Assembly (NCBI GenBank): GCA_024734555.1
Contig: JANPWX010000073.1
Location: 520,618-584,617 of the forward strand
DNA length: 64,000 nt
From: Trochalopteron elliotii
Taxonomy: Eukaryota; Chordata; Aves; Passeriformes; Leiothrichidae
Direction of reading: 5' to 3'
Shown: positions 1 to 35,600 of the stretch, piece by piece
How positions within the stretch are numbered: position 1 is the first letter of the stretch
Layout: each line of letters opens with the position of its first letter
Translations under genes and position numbers: made by a program
The notes under the pieces: model-generated
Told to the model about the DNA's origin: nothing
Databases searched by the model: none
The model's input: only the letters and a program-made list of their open reading frames with translations

Positions 1-1030
1 CTACTCAACACCCATAGCTCGCAGAATGACTTCACAATGAAACAGTCAACCAGGAATGACAAGAAGCCTTTCCATATCGCTCTGATTTGGTAGTTACATT
101 ACCTCCTATTTTGCATGGCATACATGCTTACCCAACCCTGTGACTGACTGGAAGAGTCTGATATCAACTGATAGGCTCCATCTTGTATTATGCATCAACA
201 TGTGTCTAAACTTGCCCAAGGCCTGAGTACTCTGCTGCATTCCAGGGACTGTCTCTGCCCTGAAAAGCGTCTGACACCCTGCTGAAAGCCTGTCTCAGTC
301 TCACTGCCTCCTAAGGGCTCTCTGCTGCTCATGAGCTTGTGTCCTCCCTGCTCAGAGGTCGGCAAAATGTGACAAAAGACAACGGGCTTGAGGACACACA
401 TCTGGGGCAGGGGAGAGACTCGGTACAAGGAGCAAAAACTGTGGAAACTCAGGAAAATGTTAGCAAGAGAAAGAGGCCTTTACCAAAGGTCTATAACTAG
501 ACTTTTTTGAAAGTAAAAAAGAAGCTCTGCTAAATCTATTTCTTTTCCTACCATGCTTCCCCAGGAGCTGCTCAAGATTTAGAGGATTTCTCAATAGTAA
601 TTTCATGGTTTAGAGCAGTAGGACTTGTTGCAGTACCCCAGGGAAAGGAGATTGCTAAGAGATCTAAGCTAGGGATGTATACAAACATCAGTGAGAACCA
701 GCACCCATGCCCTGCCCAGACCTGGTGTAGATAGCTGTTAGCCCCAGCAATGAAGCCCCTCACACCTAACTAGGTCCAGGTGTTACACAGAAGACTGGCA
801 GAGGAATACACTGAAGATAGGCTCAGGGGCAGATTCTGAGATATTGTTACATGCTTATCTCTCATCATCTGTTTAAACCTCTGAGACACGAGGAAATGTT
901 TTGTATGAGTCAAGCTACCTGTGTAGTAGGGTCATAGGTCAGACATTTGTGAAGTGCTCTGCTCCTGTACGCTACTGAATAGGTAAAATTAGAGTTGATT
1001 AGGGTTTTCTTTAAGGCACCTGAATGGATC

Positions 1031-1510
1031 TCATAGATTCACAGGAGAATCATTTCAGTTGGAAGGGACCTCTTGGGGTCCAGTCTCCCCATTCAGAGCA
1101 GGGTCAGCTAAAGCAGGTTGCTCAGGGCTGTGCCAGGCAGGGTTTTGAACATCTCCAAAGGCAGTCCACAAGCTCCCTGGGCAACCTGTTCCAGTGTTTA
1201 GCACAGGCATGGTAAAAATGGTTTTTTTCTCGTGTTTAAATGTAGTTTCGTGTATCTCAGTTTGCATCTGTTCCCTCTTTTCCTTTCACGAGGTCCCACT
1301 GAGAAGAGTCTGGCTCCACTTTTTTACTCCCTTCCAACTGATATTTATACATATTGATACACATTTACACACATCAACTCCACTCTGAAACCTCTTCTCA
1401 AAGGTAAAAAAATCCCAGCTCCTGGTGTGTCAGTTGTGCCAATCCCTGAATCGTGTTAGTGGACTCAGTATGTCCATGTCAAACAAAATTGGTCTCTGGT
1501 CCAGAGAGTG
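1031..1510 (-). repeat. CR1 LINE 3' fragment, old and diverged
   Basis: Read on the minus strand, this ends like an avian CR1 3' end. On the plus strand it opens with a degenerate CATAGATTCACAG tail followed by the 'ATCATTTCAGTTGGAAGGGA' stretch typical of inverted CR1. Further in, 'GAGAAGAGTCTGGCTCCA' and 'CAGTATGTCCATGTC' fit the more 5' part of the CR1 3' region. Many substitutions and small indels suggest an old insertion. The 5' (right) limit is soft. Confidence 0.8.
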
Positions 1511-3458
1511 CTTGTAATGCAAGACACTTTCACTGTTCCATTCTTCTCTGCTTTGATCTTTTCCTGTTCCTCCTGGAACAGCAGCCAGGAGATGTTTTAG
1601 GAAAGATTTGTGAGTTATCAAGTATATGGTCTGGCACTGCTTTATGGCATCATCTTAGATGCACACACAGATAGGTGAGGAGCTAGGGCACTTGTATGAA
1701 GCCAGGCCCAAACTGTTCCATGAAGTGGCAGACAAGAAAAGGATATGTTTTCAGATTTTTCATCCCTCTCCGCAGCAGACTTGAGATCATTTTATGAGAT
1801 TTATGAGATCATAAATACCTTTGATTTCCTCCAAATTAGTCTCTCTTCTGTGGAAAAGAAAGCAATCCTTATCATATGAATGTCAATGCTGCAACTTCAA
1901 ATTCACTGGAATAAGCAGAGAAAGGCGAGTAGATGCCCTGGACTTACTTCAGCAAGTAAAATAATAAAATAATTCTTTTCTGCTTAAGCCACCAAAACCC
2001 GAGCCTTTTTCAGATTTTACAAAAAGCAACTTTCTGTCTTTCCTTAACTCTCTGTTGTTTTTTTCAACAGCAACATGATTAACATTCTCATTTCATACAG
2101 CTCCTTGAGGGGGTTGTTTCTATCCTTAGCTTTGAAGAAACACACAGGAAAGCGTTACAAGTGCAAGCAGGAACATTCTCTTCCTGCCTGAAACATGAGG
2201 ATTGAGACAGTTCCTGTCTTCATCACATTTTCTGAGGGGTCTACGTGCCTCCCCACTAATGAAGTACCATCTGACCAGGGCCAAGATGAGTGGATGGTGT
2301 AGTCCAGCACAAAATATACACACCTGCAGGAAATTCAAAATGATACAGAGATCTGTGTTCTAGAGAAGACACTCATAGGTAATTCTACTAATCTATCTAC
2401 TGCATTCCTCAGGCTTGGACATTGCACTGTGAAAAGCATGAGCTGGACAGAAAACCAGGGAGAGATGAGGCACTTTCTGAAATGTGGACATTATCCTTTG
2501 CTATGGTAAATCCATTATGGTTTTGAATCATTCTGTCTTACACTTTGATTTGCTGATCGCAGTGCATCAGCAACACTGCTATTCACTAAAATCATCTGAA
2601 TAAAGGCCTACAATCTCTCTTCCAGGATCATGTATTGTAAAGTAGTGGAAGTTTTCATACAACTTGACATGTACGTTACACTTTTAAGTCATCTCTCGGC
2701 TCAAAAGTTTGCTTTTCTTTTTCCTCTACACCCTTGGCTTCACTTATTTTTACATGACTCAGTCTCCTTATCCTTATATTTTTCTATAGATCATTTTTGT
2801 GGGTCAGATTCTGCTCTGTTTGGAGATACACATATACAGTATTTTTGTTAAGATACTGAGGTTGAATTTGGTGTAGATTTTCTCCATCACCTTGGAAACC
2901 AGTCTTCTTCAAAATCCAGGCTCCACCTTCCCCAACACACAGTGACATATCCAGATAATTTTTGTCTCTGACAAAATTCAGTGACAATATCACATATCTA
3001 CATATGTCCATATGAGCTGATTGATTTCTGAGCTTGGTAGTGTTTTTTCTACTTCCTGAATAGAAGGGAAAGATCATTCTCAAGTTACAGGCCACTAAAG
3101 ACAAAATTTGTGTGCATAATGCCCTGAGAATCAGAGGCAGTGCTTTGTCAAGAAACACAAGCATGAGCTGAGCCAACACAAGGATAAATGTCACTCTGAA
3201 TTACAGCCTGCTTTTATATAGCATCGGCTGGAGCCTCCAGCACGGGGTGCAAAGTTTCTTCCTGAGACTGGATGTCACTTCAACGGTCCTATCTGATGAA
3301 ACTGCTCCTACAGCCCATCTGAGCTGTGCAGGATTGTGCTCTCAGATGCTGACCTCACTCCAGCAGCTTACATCCAATGTTTAAGTAAATGTGCAATGAC
3401 AGAAACGCACAAGGTGCCACTTTTCAGCTCTTCTGCTGCAAAAAATCTTTTTTGGAAG

Positions 3459-3477
3459 AAGAGAGAGAGAGAGAGAG
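3459..3477. repeat. (GA)n microsatellite
   Basis: Short dinucleotide tract of about nine GA units in intergenic DNA. No gene is nearby. Confidence 0.8.
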
Positions 3478-6035
3478 GCCAGAGGGACATGACTACAAAA
3501 GAACTCCTTCCTTCCCTTTTGGGGTGGTTGCTATTTAGAAAGGGAAAATGCATAGTACAGCACAGCTGAAGAAACAGCATGACAGATTTATTTTGTATAG
3601 CAACTTGTATAAAAGCTGCTGAGCCCTTTATGGAATTAATTATCTGAAATACATGATTTCTGCCCAAATAAAGAGAAATGGTGGTGGGTAGCAACACTAG
3701 AAAAACTTCACTTGGCTGAGATTCTGCAAAACCCAATTCAGGATTCAGTTGAAATCTCACTTCCATTTCAAAGCAGACAGAGGTAGAGCTTTTCTTTGGG
3801 TTCAGCTGATATAAAGGGTACTAAAGAATATTGTTTTAAAAGAAAAAGAGAAAGCAAAAAGCCCACAACAAATTCCTCATGCTCCAGAAGCATTTCCTAA
3901 GGATATCTAAAAGGAACAAAATAAGGTAGATTTCATCTGTACAGTTGAAAAGGATGAGAGAGGAAAAGAACCTGATTTATTTACTTGTCCCCGAGTTAGA
4001 GGCCTAGAATCTGTTATATACTATGACCTTTCCTCGGTGCTACAGGTACCTCTCAGCTCCTGTAGACCTTAAGGGGTAAGGGACATTAACAGTCAGCTCT
4101 CCTCTCCTTTTTACCTCTAGTCAGTCACAGCAGGGTGGGGGGCACAGGACAGAGGTTGAAACAAAGGAAAGCATGAGGCCTCAAAAAGGAACAGCTGGCC
4201 ATAGTGGGGGCAGACATACTACTTCAGTCTGTTCTGGGGGACCCAGCCACAGGACAAATCCTCTGTTCATGTGCAACTGGTGGCCAGAGAACTCACAGGT
4301 GTGTGTGAAGCTGAGGAACAAGACTGCATGCACTGGAACGCTTGGGAACTAAAGCTTTTAACGAAGGGCAATAAACATGCAGGAAAAAGAAGAGGTGGAG
4401 GAACAGAGCCTTGAGTCTGCAGACCGAAATTATGTGTTCAGTCAAGCTGCCAAAGAAAAAAGTGTAATTGGTGTTTTAATTCTGGGAAAGAGGGAGCGTT
4501 TTTCCAGGCTGGAGAAGCACTGTGAGCTGCTGCAGCTGATTAACAGTGCCACCAGCCGGCCCGCTGGAAGAGAGCCAGTTTGAGAGGCTGGGGAAAACAA
4601 GGTACATCCACTCACCACCCCTCACCCCTCCAAGTCCTCACAGTCGGACTCTGATCCTGCAGGCACTTTGCCAAATGCAGAGGGGGCAGTTCCTGGGAAC
4701 AGCTGCAGGAAAGGTCTTACCCACAGAGGTGCTGTGCAGCACTGGCTGCCCTCAGCTCCAGCAGGGTCAAAGGAGTTAACAAATCCCTCGGGGTTGTCTG
4801 CTACAGCCAAGAGTGGACGACAGAGTGTCCAGCTCAGGAGGGCTTGTCCCCGTGTGGAGCACACCAGTCAGCACGATGAGCCATAGCAGGCCTGAAATTA
4901 TTTAACAACCAGATGGTGCCACAGGGGCAGTGTAAATGCAGCCAATGAGATGTATGTTGGCAATGAGATATTTAGGGACATGCTTTCCACTGCTTGTGGG
5001 GTGATTTCCTATTGGAAGATGAACTTTAAATTGAATTAAGTTTGGCACCGCACACTCTCCCTGGCCACAGCACTTACTGGGAGAGCTACTATTGCCTGGT
5101 TGTACAAAAACACCCTAAATATATGTTGGCTTAAAATAGTGTCAACAGTGTGAAAAACAGGAAAGTTCTCTTGCAGCAGAGCAAAGCCAACATCAAAAAC
5201 TCTGCCCTAAAAAGCGAATCAAAGGGTCATGGAACCTTTCACACAGTTTTTTAGACAGCAGTAAGGAACCGGTTTTGTCCTACAGCTGCAACAAGAAGCT
5301 GTGTAATGAAATAAGAGTTGTGGGAGAAGGAAAGGTATCGTTTATAGTCAGTCTCAAATTCTGGCAGCCTTGCACACCTTTGCCAAGGATACTGGTCAGC
5401 ATTTTGCTAGACTATAATCACATACACGATTAGGCAGCTAAATTTTATATTTGAACAAATGCAAGTCAAATGGATTTCTGAGAAATCAGAAGAGTATAAA
5501 CAGTTAATCCTGTGTGGTTGTCATACAGCTGACAGGTTCCTTTCTGCTGAGTTATATGTGGACATGAATGCCAGGTAACCACTAAAAAGCTGATTGAAAA
5601 GAGGTATAGTGAGATAAGGTATGAAATTTGAGACGGCGGGAGGGGGCAGGGAAATACAGCTAAACAATACTCTATTCCAAGCCCTAACAATAACTTAATG
5701 TAAGGGATAACAATGGACCATCAGTTAAAAGTTTAATTTTCCATCTCCAGAAGAGATCTGGGATTGAGCCAAGATCCTTGCTCTTTGGACTCTGAAGCCA
5801 GAGAGAGTCTCTTTCCACTCCAGAGCCACTGACAACATGCAAATGTAGGGGCCAGTCACAGCAGAGAGGTACAGGTGTGAATAATGGCTGTGCAACCCAT
5901 GTTTCTGATGTGAATGCACATGGACTGCCTGAGTGATGGTCAATTTTTGTGCATGTTCTTGGTGAAATTACTGCATCTTCATGGCTTTGAGACTGTTGTT
6001 GAAGATGAATATGGCTGTGAAGCAGAGGAAGAACC

Positions 6036-6723
6036 TTTATTCCTAGAGAAGTAGTATCTAATAAAATGTCAAGGAAATGCTGTCAAGTGTCAACAAATAC
6101 CAGACAACATGTCCACTAACAGATTTACCAAGGAAGAGAGCCAGAATGCTCTGAATGGTTTTGTCTTTGTTTCAGGTTTTAGGTTTCACAGAACTGCTGA
6201 CACTATCAGTATAGCAAATGCTTGTCTTCCATGAGAAGGGACAAAACAGAGCCTCCTTGTAAACTTGCTTCCTTTCCTGGAAGATGAAAGCCTTTCTAAG
6301 ACTGTCCTAACACACCAACTTTCATCATGCTCAGCCAAGGAAGCAGGCTATCACCTGTTTGGAACAATGTAATGTTTTTTTATATTCTCACTTTTTCTGC
6401 TTTCTGAGTCACTTTCGTTAATCTGAAATTCCAGTCATGTCTCCCACAGATGTGGCACGTACAGGTAAGTCCATGCTGTCAACAGAAGACTAGCACCTGG
6501 TTCTAACAAATTCTGACAGGCAGGCTGAATCACACTCATCTGTCATTATCACCTACAATGCTAAGTCTTTGGTGTGGAATGAGTACCTGGACGCTGTCAG
6601 AAATGCTGGATGCTGACAGCAAAGTGAGAGAAACCATCTTTTTTCAGCTGGACTGTGGCATCTGGGCCTTGCCTTACTTTCTTGCTTTGCTTTTACCAAG
6701 ATATTTACAGGACCATTTCAGTA
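6036..6723 (-). other. CHD1L: Probable CHD1L 3' untranslated region
   Basis: Non-coding sequence follows the CHD1L stop codon on the minus strand. An AATAAA hexamer (plus-strand TTTATT at 6036-6041) lies about 690 nt past the stop and is the nearest canonical polyadenylation signal I found. I read no further exon between it and the stop. The real cleavage site is inferred, not shown. Confidence 0.4.
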
Positions 6724-29211
<22,488 letters not shown>

Positions 29212-29261
29212 GGCGGGACGTCAGTCACCCGCCTCGCCGGGCCGTTCATTCCCTTCCCACT

Positions 29262-29618
29262 NNNNNNNNNNNNNNNNNNNNNNNNNNNNNNNNNNNNNNN
29301 NNNNNNNNNNNNNNNNNNNNNNNNNNNNNNNNNNNNNNNNNNNNNNNNNNNNNNNNNNNNNNNNNNNNNNNNNNNNNNNNNNNNNNNNNNNNNNNNNNNN
29401 NNNNNNNNNNNNNNNNNNNNNNNNNNNNNNNNNNNNNNNNNNNNNNNNNNNNNNNNNNNNNNNNNNNNNNNNNNNNNNNNNNNNNNNNNNNNNNNNNNNN
29501 NNNNNNNNNNNNNNNNNNNNNNNNNNNNNNNNNNNNNNNNNNNNNNNNNNNNNNNNNNNNNNNNNNNNNNNNNNNNNNNNNNNNNNNNNNNNNNNNNNNN
29601 NNNNNNNNNNNNNNNNNN
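29262..29618. other. Assembly gap (357 Ns)
   Basis: A run of 357 Ns inside a GC-rich promoter, of the kind often lost in short-read avian assemblies. It hides the first exon and start codon of the amidase gene and the CHD1L 5' untranslated region. The gap length may be an estimate. Confidence 0.99.
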
Positions 29619-32600
29619 ACGGTGAGTGCGGGCCGGCGGACGGGGCAGCGAAACCCGGGGCTGCGCGGGGAAAACAGCGCGGGGGGTGCCGGAGGGAGCG
29701 GGGCTCGGCGGGGAGGTTGTGGCTCTCTGCCTTCTCTCGGGTTCATCCGGCCCCCAGGTGTGATGCCCGCGGGCACTGGGAGCGCCGGCCTCTGGCTGAG
29801 GGTGTCCTGTGTGTCTTTGGGTGTGGAGAGCCCAAAGCTGTCATTAAACTCGAAATACTCTCAGCAGCTTTCCTTGAGCATCAGAAGACTTGGGTGTCTT
29901 AGCCCTGTGAGGGGGGGTTCCCGCAGGGTGCTGGAGGCAGCTGTGCCGCCGGTGCTCCCCTCGGGTGGGCTGTGGCGTGTCCGGGAGCCTGCGGGCTGAT
30001 CCCGCTGTGGCAGCGGGACCGCTCGGTGTCAGGGTGCAGCGGGGACAAAAGCCTGCATCCCCTGGGCTCTGCCCGCCTCGCACCAGTTTCTGCGGGAAGC
30101 AGCTGGGTTTGATTGCTGCTGCTGTTGCTTGGCTTTTTCTTTTGAGCGGGGCAGGCACAAAAGTTTCTTTTCAGCCGTGTCACCTGTTACAAAGCTTGGT
30201 GTCCGGGTGGGCCTGGAGTGAAACAGGGGCTGAGTTTATGGTGAGAATGGGCTGAGTTTATTGGTGAGAATACCTCAGCAAAAGCTTTCTGTCAAGATGC
30301 AATAACCAGAACACTTTGTTATCTTTTGCATTGTGGCTGCTTCTGGTGCCATGGGGAAGGGCTTCTTTCCTTTCCCGATATCTTCCCTTGGAAAGGGGGA
30401 TGTGAGATTCTCAGTCTCTTACGGGGTTGTGCTGTGTTAGATTAGATGTAGATTAGGAGCCATGTGTTTTCAAAAAGGTGCTGTAATTCTTATGCAATGC
30501 ATGAGGTAACATGCCACTTTGTGGGACTAACATGTAAGCCTTGCCTCAGACTCATACTGTATTTGTACATCTCACAATGTGTTTCTGAAGTCCATTGTTA
30601 AGATGTTAAGACAGGCTAGAACAAAGCTGGTCTCTTTGGGACTGCTGATGCTGCTACACTGGGAGCCAGGATATTGAAAGAGTATTTTCAGCTGTCTGCT
30701 ACCACAGAGTCTCTAAATTTCTCACACTTTTCTAACTTGATTCATTTTACTGTGGGAGCTGGTTGAGAGATGGGAAAGGTCCTAATAGTAAATAAAATAA
30801 TAAGCTCCTACCTTATCCAGTGTTTGCATAATCTGTGGAGCATGAAGAAAATAACAGATGGGAGCTATATAAATGCTTCTTAACAGTGTTGCAGCTGCAG
30901 GCTTTCTTTGTGAGTCAGGGAAAGACAAAGGCAAAAGAATCAGAAGAATACACTTTTTATAATTATATAAGTGTAAGAGGTGGGAGGAAAGCATTTCAGG
31001 CCATTTTTGTGGTGTAAAACACAAGTGTTTGTGCTGTTTCTTTACTGCATAGCATTGCATGGTCTCTAGGGTGCTCTGAGCCTGCAGCAGTCGTGAACAT
31101 GTTCAGCATTCCTTGTCTGCTGAAAGAAGGTGTTCAGGTCAAAGTTGTTGCAAACCAACGTTTTTGCTTGTTTTTTTCCTAGGCTTTTGGGCAGATCTGC
31201 TTACTGCCGTTCTTAATGAGGTAAGCATGGGGATTTTTCTCCCATTCCAAGTTTCTTTTATTTCTTTTTTTTTTTTAGGTTTAAGGTACTTGCATTGCAC
31301 ACTGCTTGTAGGTTATCTGAAATTATATTTTTTAAAAGAGAAAAGCTGCATAATTTGATTGGAGAGTGAGTAATATTATTTTATAGATGTTTGCTAGATT
31401 ATTTTTTTAACTACTGTCATTTGAGTGGGTCTCTGTGAGAAGAAATTAACCTTTTTTCACACTCATGCAGGTGTATAGAAACTGTATTCGCCAGCTTTTC
31501 TTTTTGCCCTTTGTTTGCCTTTGTCTTTGTCTCTTTTGTTACATCTTTTTGTCAAAGCTGGTGGAAGTGCAAATATGCTGTGCTTATCACTGATAGGGTT
31601 AAAAGAATAGTAGTAGTGGGGAAGTGAGGCCAGACATAAAGTTCAGAGGTTTTGGTATATTCTTTTTAATTATATTCTCTATTTTAGATCAGCCTTTCTG
31701 CTCTCTCTCACCTGTGTTTTTGTTCAGAAATTGATTTCAAGTATACATTGCACTAGGGGGTGCTTGGGTAAGAGGTTCAGGAACCTCTTCATGCCTTTTT
31801 TATATAGTTTGCCCATCATTTGAAGGGTCATCTGTGCAGATCTGAGGACACTGAGAACTGTGTCACCTCTGAGTTTGACTTGGGATGTGGGCTTTTTGAG
31901 CAAATCAAACCCAGGCAAGTATCACTGCCATTATACCACAGATCATTCCTGGATATCTCCGACAGGGTTTTGATTTCCTTGCTTTATGTGGTCCAAGCTA
32001 TGGATTTATGCTGCAATCCCCATTGTATTTGATTGCAGACAAACTCTGTCGAAGCAGGTCATGGAAAAGTCTGAAGAGGTGCTTGTTTTAACAGGATTAG
32101 TGATTGAATATTTGGCTTACACTACATTCTCCTTTTATTTTCCTCTCCACTCCTGCCTTGTTTGGTCTGTGTATGAGAGGTCTAATTAAAGTGAATCAAA
32201 AACTTCCACCATTTCTTTCCCAGCTCGGGCTCACAGAGGCTGGCTTTATGTCAAGAGGTAGGAGGCTTTGTTAAGCAGGCCGAATAGATTTGATGCTGCC
32301 TTTAGGAAATCCGTGAGAGAGATTAGCTTGTAACTGTTGCAGCTCCCTGCTGTGAAAGCAGACCGCTAAGACAAAGTGTTCTTGGGTAAAGTTCCTTCGG
32401 AACAGTCTGAAAAATTAGTCCTCATCGAGGTTGAAAACTCCAGCAGTGACTCTCTCTCATTCAGAATGAACAACTTTTCGCTTATGCGTTCCCTTGACAT
32501 TCATGAAGATCCCACGTTTATCCCGGAGGTTGCTGCAGGGGTTACAGAAGACAAGTCGGAAGCTAAAAGCCCTTCAGATGTTATCAAGCAGCTGACAGAT

Positions 32601-35600
32601 GCAAGGTCAGTATGTGCTGTGGAAGAGAGCAGTGGATGAACACACGTGGTGGCACTGTTAGGTTAGTGGGAAGGTGTCATTGTCAGCAGTTTAGATTGAA
32701 TTCTTGTTTCCGTGCCCAGCCGCTTCACAAAACAAATAGTGCTGTCAGTCATCTGGCCTTTTGTAACTTATAAATCACCACTATTACAAGCAATGTGAAA
32801 GGGAAAAGCTTAAGGGAGTCTGGATATTAGGGAGAGACCAAATTCTGCGCTTACCAGGGCACTGCTTGCACTATTAAAGCAGATACACATAGTGTTTGGC
32901 TAGTCAGTAAATAGATTCCTCTAAGTGACTTTACAGGAGTGCTGTTTCTAGCCTGCAGGGAATCTCAGAGAACACCAGGTTTGCTTGGAGGAGAGAAGGA
33001 GCACAGGTTTTCAAGAAAATGATGCCAAGAAATTAGCTTTGTTAGTGATGAGAAATGGTCTACTGTTTATATGCTAGAGCCATTGACTTGGTGTTGAAGC
33101 AGTTTGCTTGTGTGCATCCTTGTGTGTGCTGCATGGTGCCTTTTTCCACTCCTGCACTACACACCCAGATATGCCTGCTAGCTGTTTCTGGATTGAACTT
33201 TTGGCAGAGGTCATGGGAGTAGGGTCAAAAGTATGTTTCAGCTAGGCTATAATGGTGCAATGGTGAGTTGCAAATGTGAATCTGGAGTACACTTTGAACA
33301 GTTTAATGACTGCTGTATTTCAGTAGAAATAGGAAGAAACTAGAGCATACTGGCAAAACTGATCCCTTTTTTCTGTGGCATCCATAGTGTACCTGTTGCC
33401 TGGCTTGTGTGCAAGGAGCCTGACAGAGTGTGAGCTGCAATGCAGGGGCTGGCAATTCACATGGTTTGCTGTGAGTGATGCTGAAGTCTACAGGTCTAAA
33501 CACACCTGGCTCTGGTGGCTCACAGTTGCACCTTTTAATCCTTTCTTTTGCAGGTCTGATTCCACTAGGAGCGGGTTTAGCTTCAAAGGGATCAAAGACT
33601 ATCTGGAATGCTACCGGTAGGTGAAATTATTGGTCAGGAAACAACCTGTCCCGCATGTACCTCTGCTGTGGGCTGCCACTGTTCCACAGGCTCTCAGGCA
33701 TCTCTTTGTTAGCACTGTCCTTGAGGTGCCATTGTTTATCATCACTTCCTGCTGTTCTTTCCCTTTAGTAAAATAACAAAGGGAAGTCAGCTGGGAGAGC
33801 TGGCACAACTTTACAAGACCTGCAAGGATTTTTAAATGCCATTTTCTTTGGCTCTTTGTCAGTCTTGTCTGAGTGAGATTTCTACATATCTTGTTTGCTC
33901 AGACACAAGTGAGAATTAGTTGAAGGTTGATCTGGATTATGCAAGTTGTGCATATTGTAGGTCTCTGATGAATCCCTTGGTTCCCCAGCTCCTTGAGCTT
34001 CTCTGAGCATGACACCTGCTTTCACCCAATAAACGTGTCCAGGTTGGAACGAGCTGAAAACGCCCCCCAGACTCTGGGGTTCCGTGGGCTGCCTGGTTAT
34101 CTTGGTTGCCTCTGGGACACATGCCAGATGTGGAGCCCTTGGATAAATATTTTTGCACTCTTGAAACTTGTTCCTCTAGGGTCACCTCTGCCTGCAGGCT
34201 GTGGCATTGGAACAAAGGGCTGACATTGTAGTCTGGTGTTAGAGGTGCATCATGGCCATGAGCCTTTTGTGTCAGCCAGAGATGGTGTGCTCGTGGTGTA
34301 ACACAGCCTTTGCCAGGAGGGAGTAAATGTTTGTTAAAGGTGGGTTATGACAGTACTGCTGGGAGCCCCTTCTCTGCAATGGGAGGCCTGCATAAAGGGG
34401 TCTGACTTCTTGGTCTTAGCTCATTATACTGGGTGTTCCATAGCTTCCAAGCTTTCAGGAGCTTGAGAACTCTCAGTATATTTTCAGCTGTTTGTCCATG
34501 TTTATCTGTCTGGTGGTTCAGGAATATTTGGGCAACTCTCCTAGCTTTTTCCTCTCCTCTAAGGAACATTCTGTGTAGGCAAATTCTCCCCTTAAGGAAG
34601 AAAATCTCCTGTCTTGATGGTATCAACAGTGTTCAGATCATCACCACACAGAGTTTCTTATCTAATTCTTGCTTGAAGCTGTGACAGCTGCCATCTTGCT
34701 GCCTGGGAGACAAACCCTGTGAGTGGATGTGGTGAGGGGAGGTCTTGTAACAAACTCCCAACTTCTCCTGTCCTGTAGGAGTGGGAAGCTGACACCATCC
34801 CAGGTAGCCAAGAACATTATTGCCATGTTGGAGGACTGCGACAAATCCACGCCGCCACTCAGAGCCATAGTGCAGTGGGACCAGGAGCAAATAATGCTGG
34901 TAATGTCTGCCTCTGCTAGGAAAGGGGCCTCTGCCACCCTAAGAGCAGTAGCATCCATTAGAAGGGCCAATATGCACAGAAAAATAAGTACATTTTTCCT
35001 TCCTCTGTGTTTAGAGGACTACAAGCAAGTTTGCTTTCCTTCCTGCAAAGAGAGGTAGCATTAAAGCAATCTGTTTTTTGCTGAACAACTGTTTGTAATA
35101 GGACTTCTGTGCTTATGTGGCATTCATTAGCGTAGATGGTTCCAAGTTGCATTTTCCCACCAGCATATGGTGGAAGAAGGAAACTTCTAGACTGGCCAAG
35201 AAAGCCATTTTTTTATATCCATCCCAATATTGGTGATGACCTTCAGCTCAGCTAAATGTATGTAACATATGCTTTATGCTTTTTCTTTTTCTCTGTGCTG
35301 ATGGCTGAGGCCTCCACTACTCGTTACAGGAATAAGTGTACCCTATCTTGCCTGGATGGCATCCCAGTGTGCCTGAAAGAAGAGTTCAAAGTGGTGAGTT
35401 TCCTTGTCTAGCTGCCAGTTCCTGCTGCAGGTGGTTAACCTGGACAACTCACTGTGACAGTGAGACCAACCTCTCAGCAGAAGCCTGGGAAAATGTTTGT
35501 CATGAGGGGTTGTATGTAGGCTTGTAGTGAGTAGGATTAACAAGTTTTTCAAGGTGAAGGCAGATCTTGCATACAGCAGACGTGTTCCATATCTTGTACT

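Larger units (their letters stand above)
1..6000. other. Intergenic region downstream of CHD1L
   Basis: I find no exon chain, RNA gene or recognisable protein here on either strand. Short open frames are scattered, overlap one another and match no family I know. What is visible is an old CR1 copy at about 1031-1510, a (GA)n tract at about 3459-3477, and otherwise unremarkable AT-rich DNA. The minus-strand 3' untranslated region of CHD1L probably ends close to the right edge of this block. Confidence 0.6.

Noticed and set aside
32343..32464. Upstream acceptor for the second readable amidase exon (TTGCAG at 32337-32342)
   Set aside because: Joining the 38-nt exon to 32343 meets TGA after four codons. 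The acceptor CTCTCTCTCATTCAG ending at 32464 keeps the frame and fits the plant FAAH alignment.
35322..35393. Third possible acceptor (CGTTACAG, ending 35329) for the catalytic-lysine exon
   Set aside because: It would remove 20 nt from the exon and shift the frame against a phase-0 upstream exon. It also deletes residues aligned with plant FAAH.
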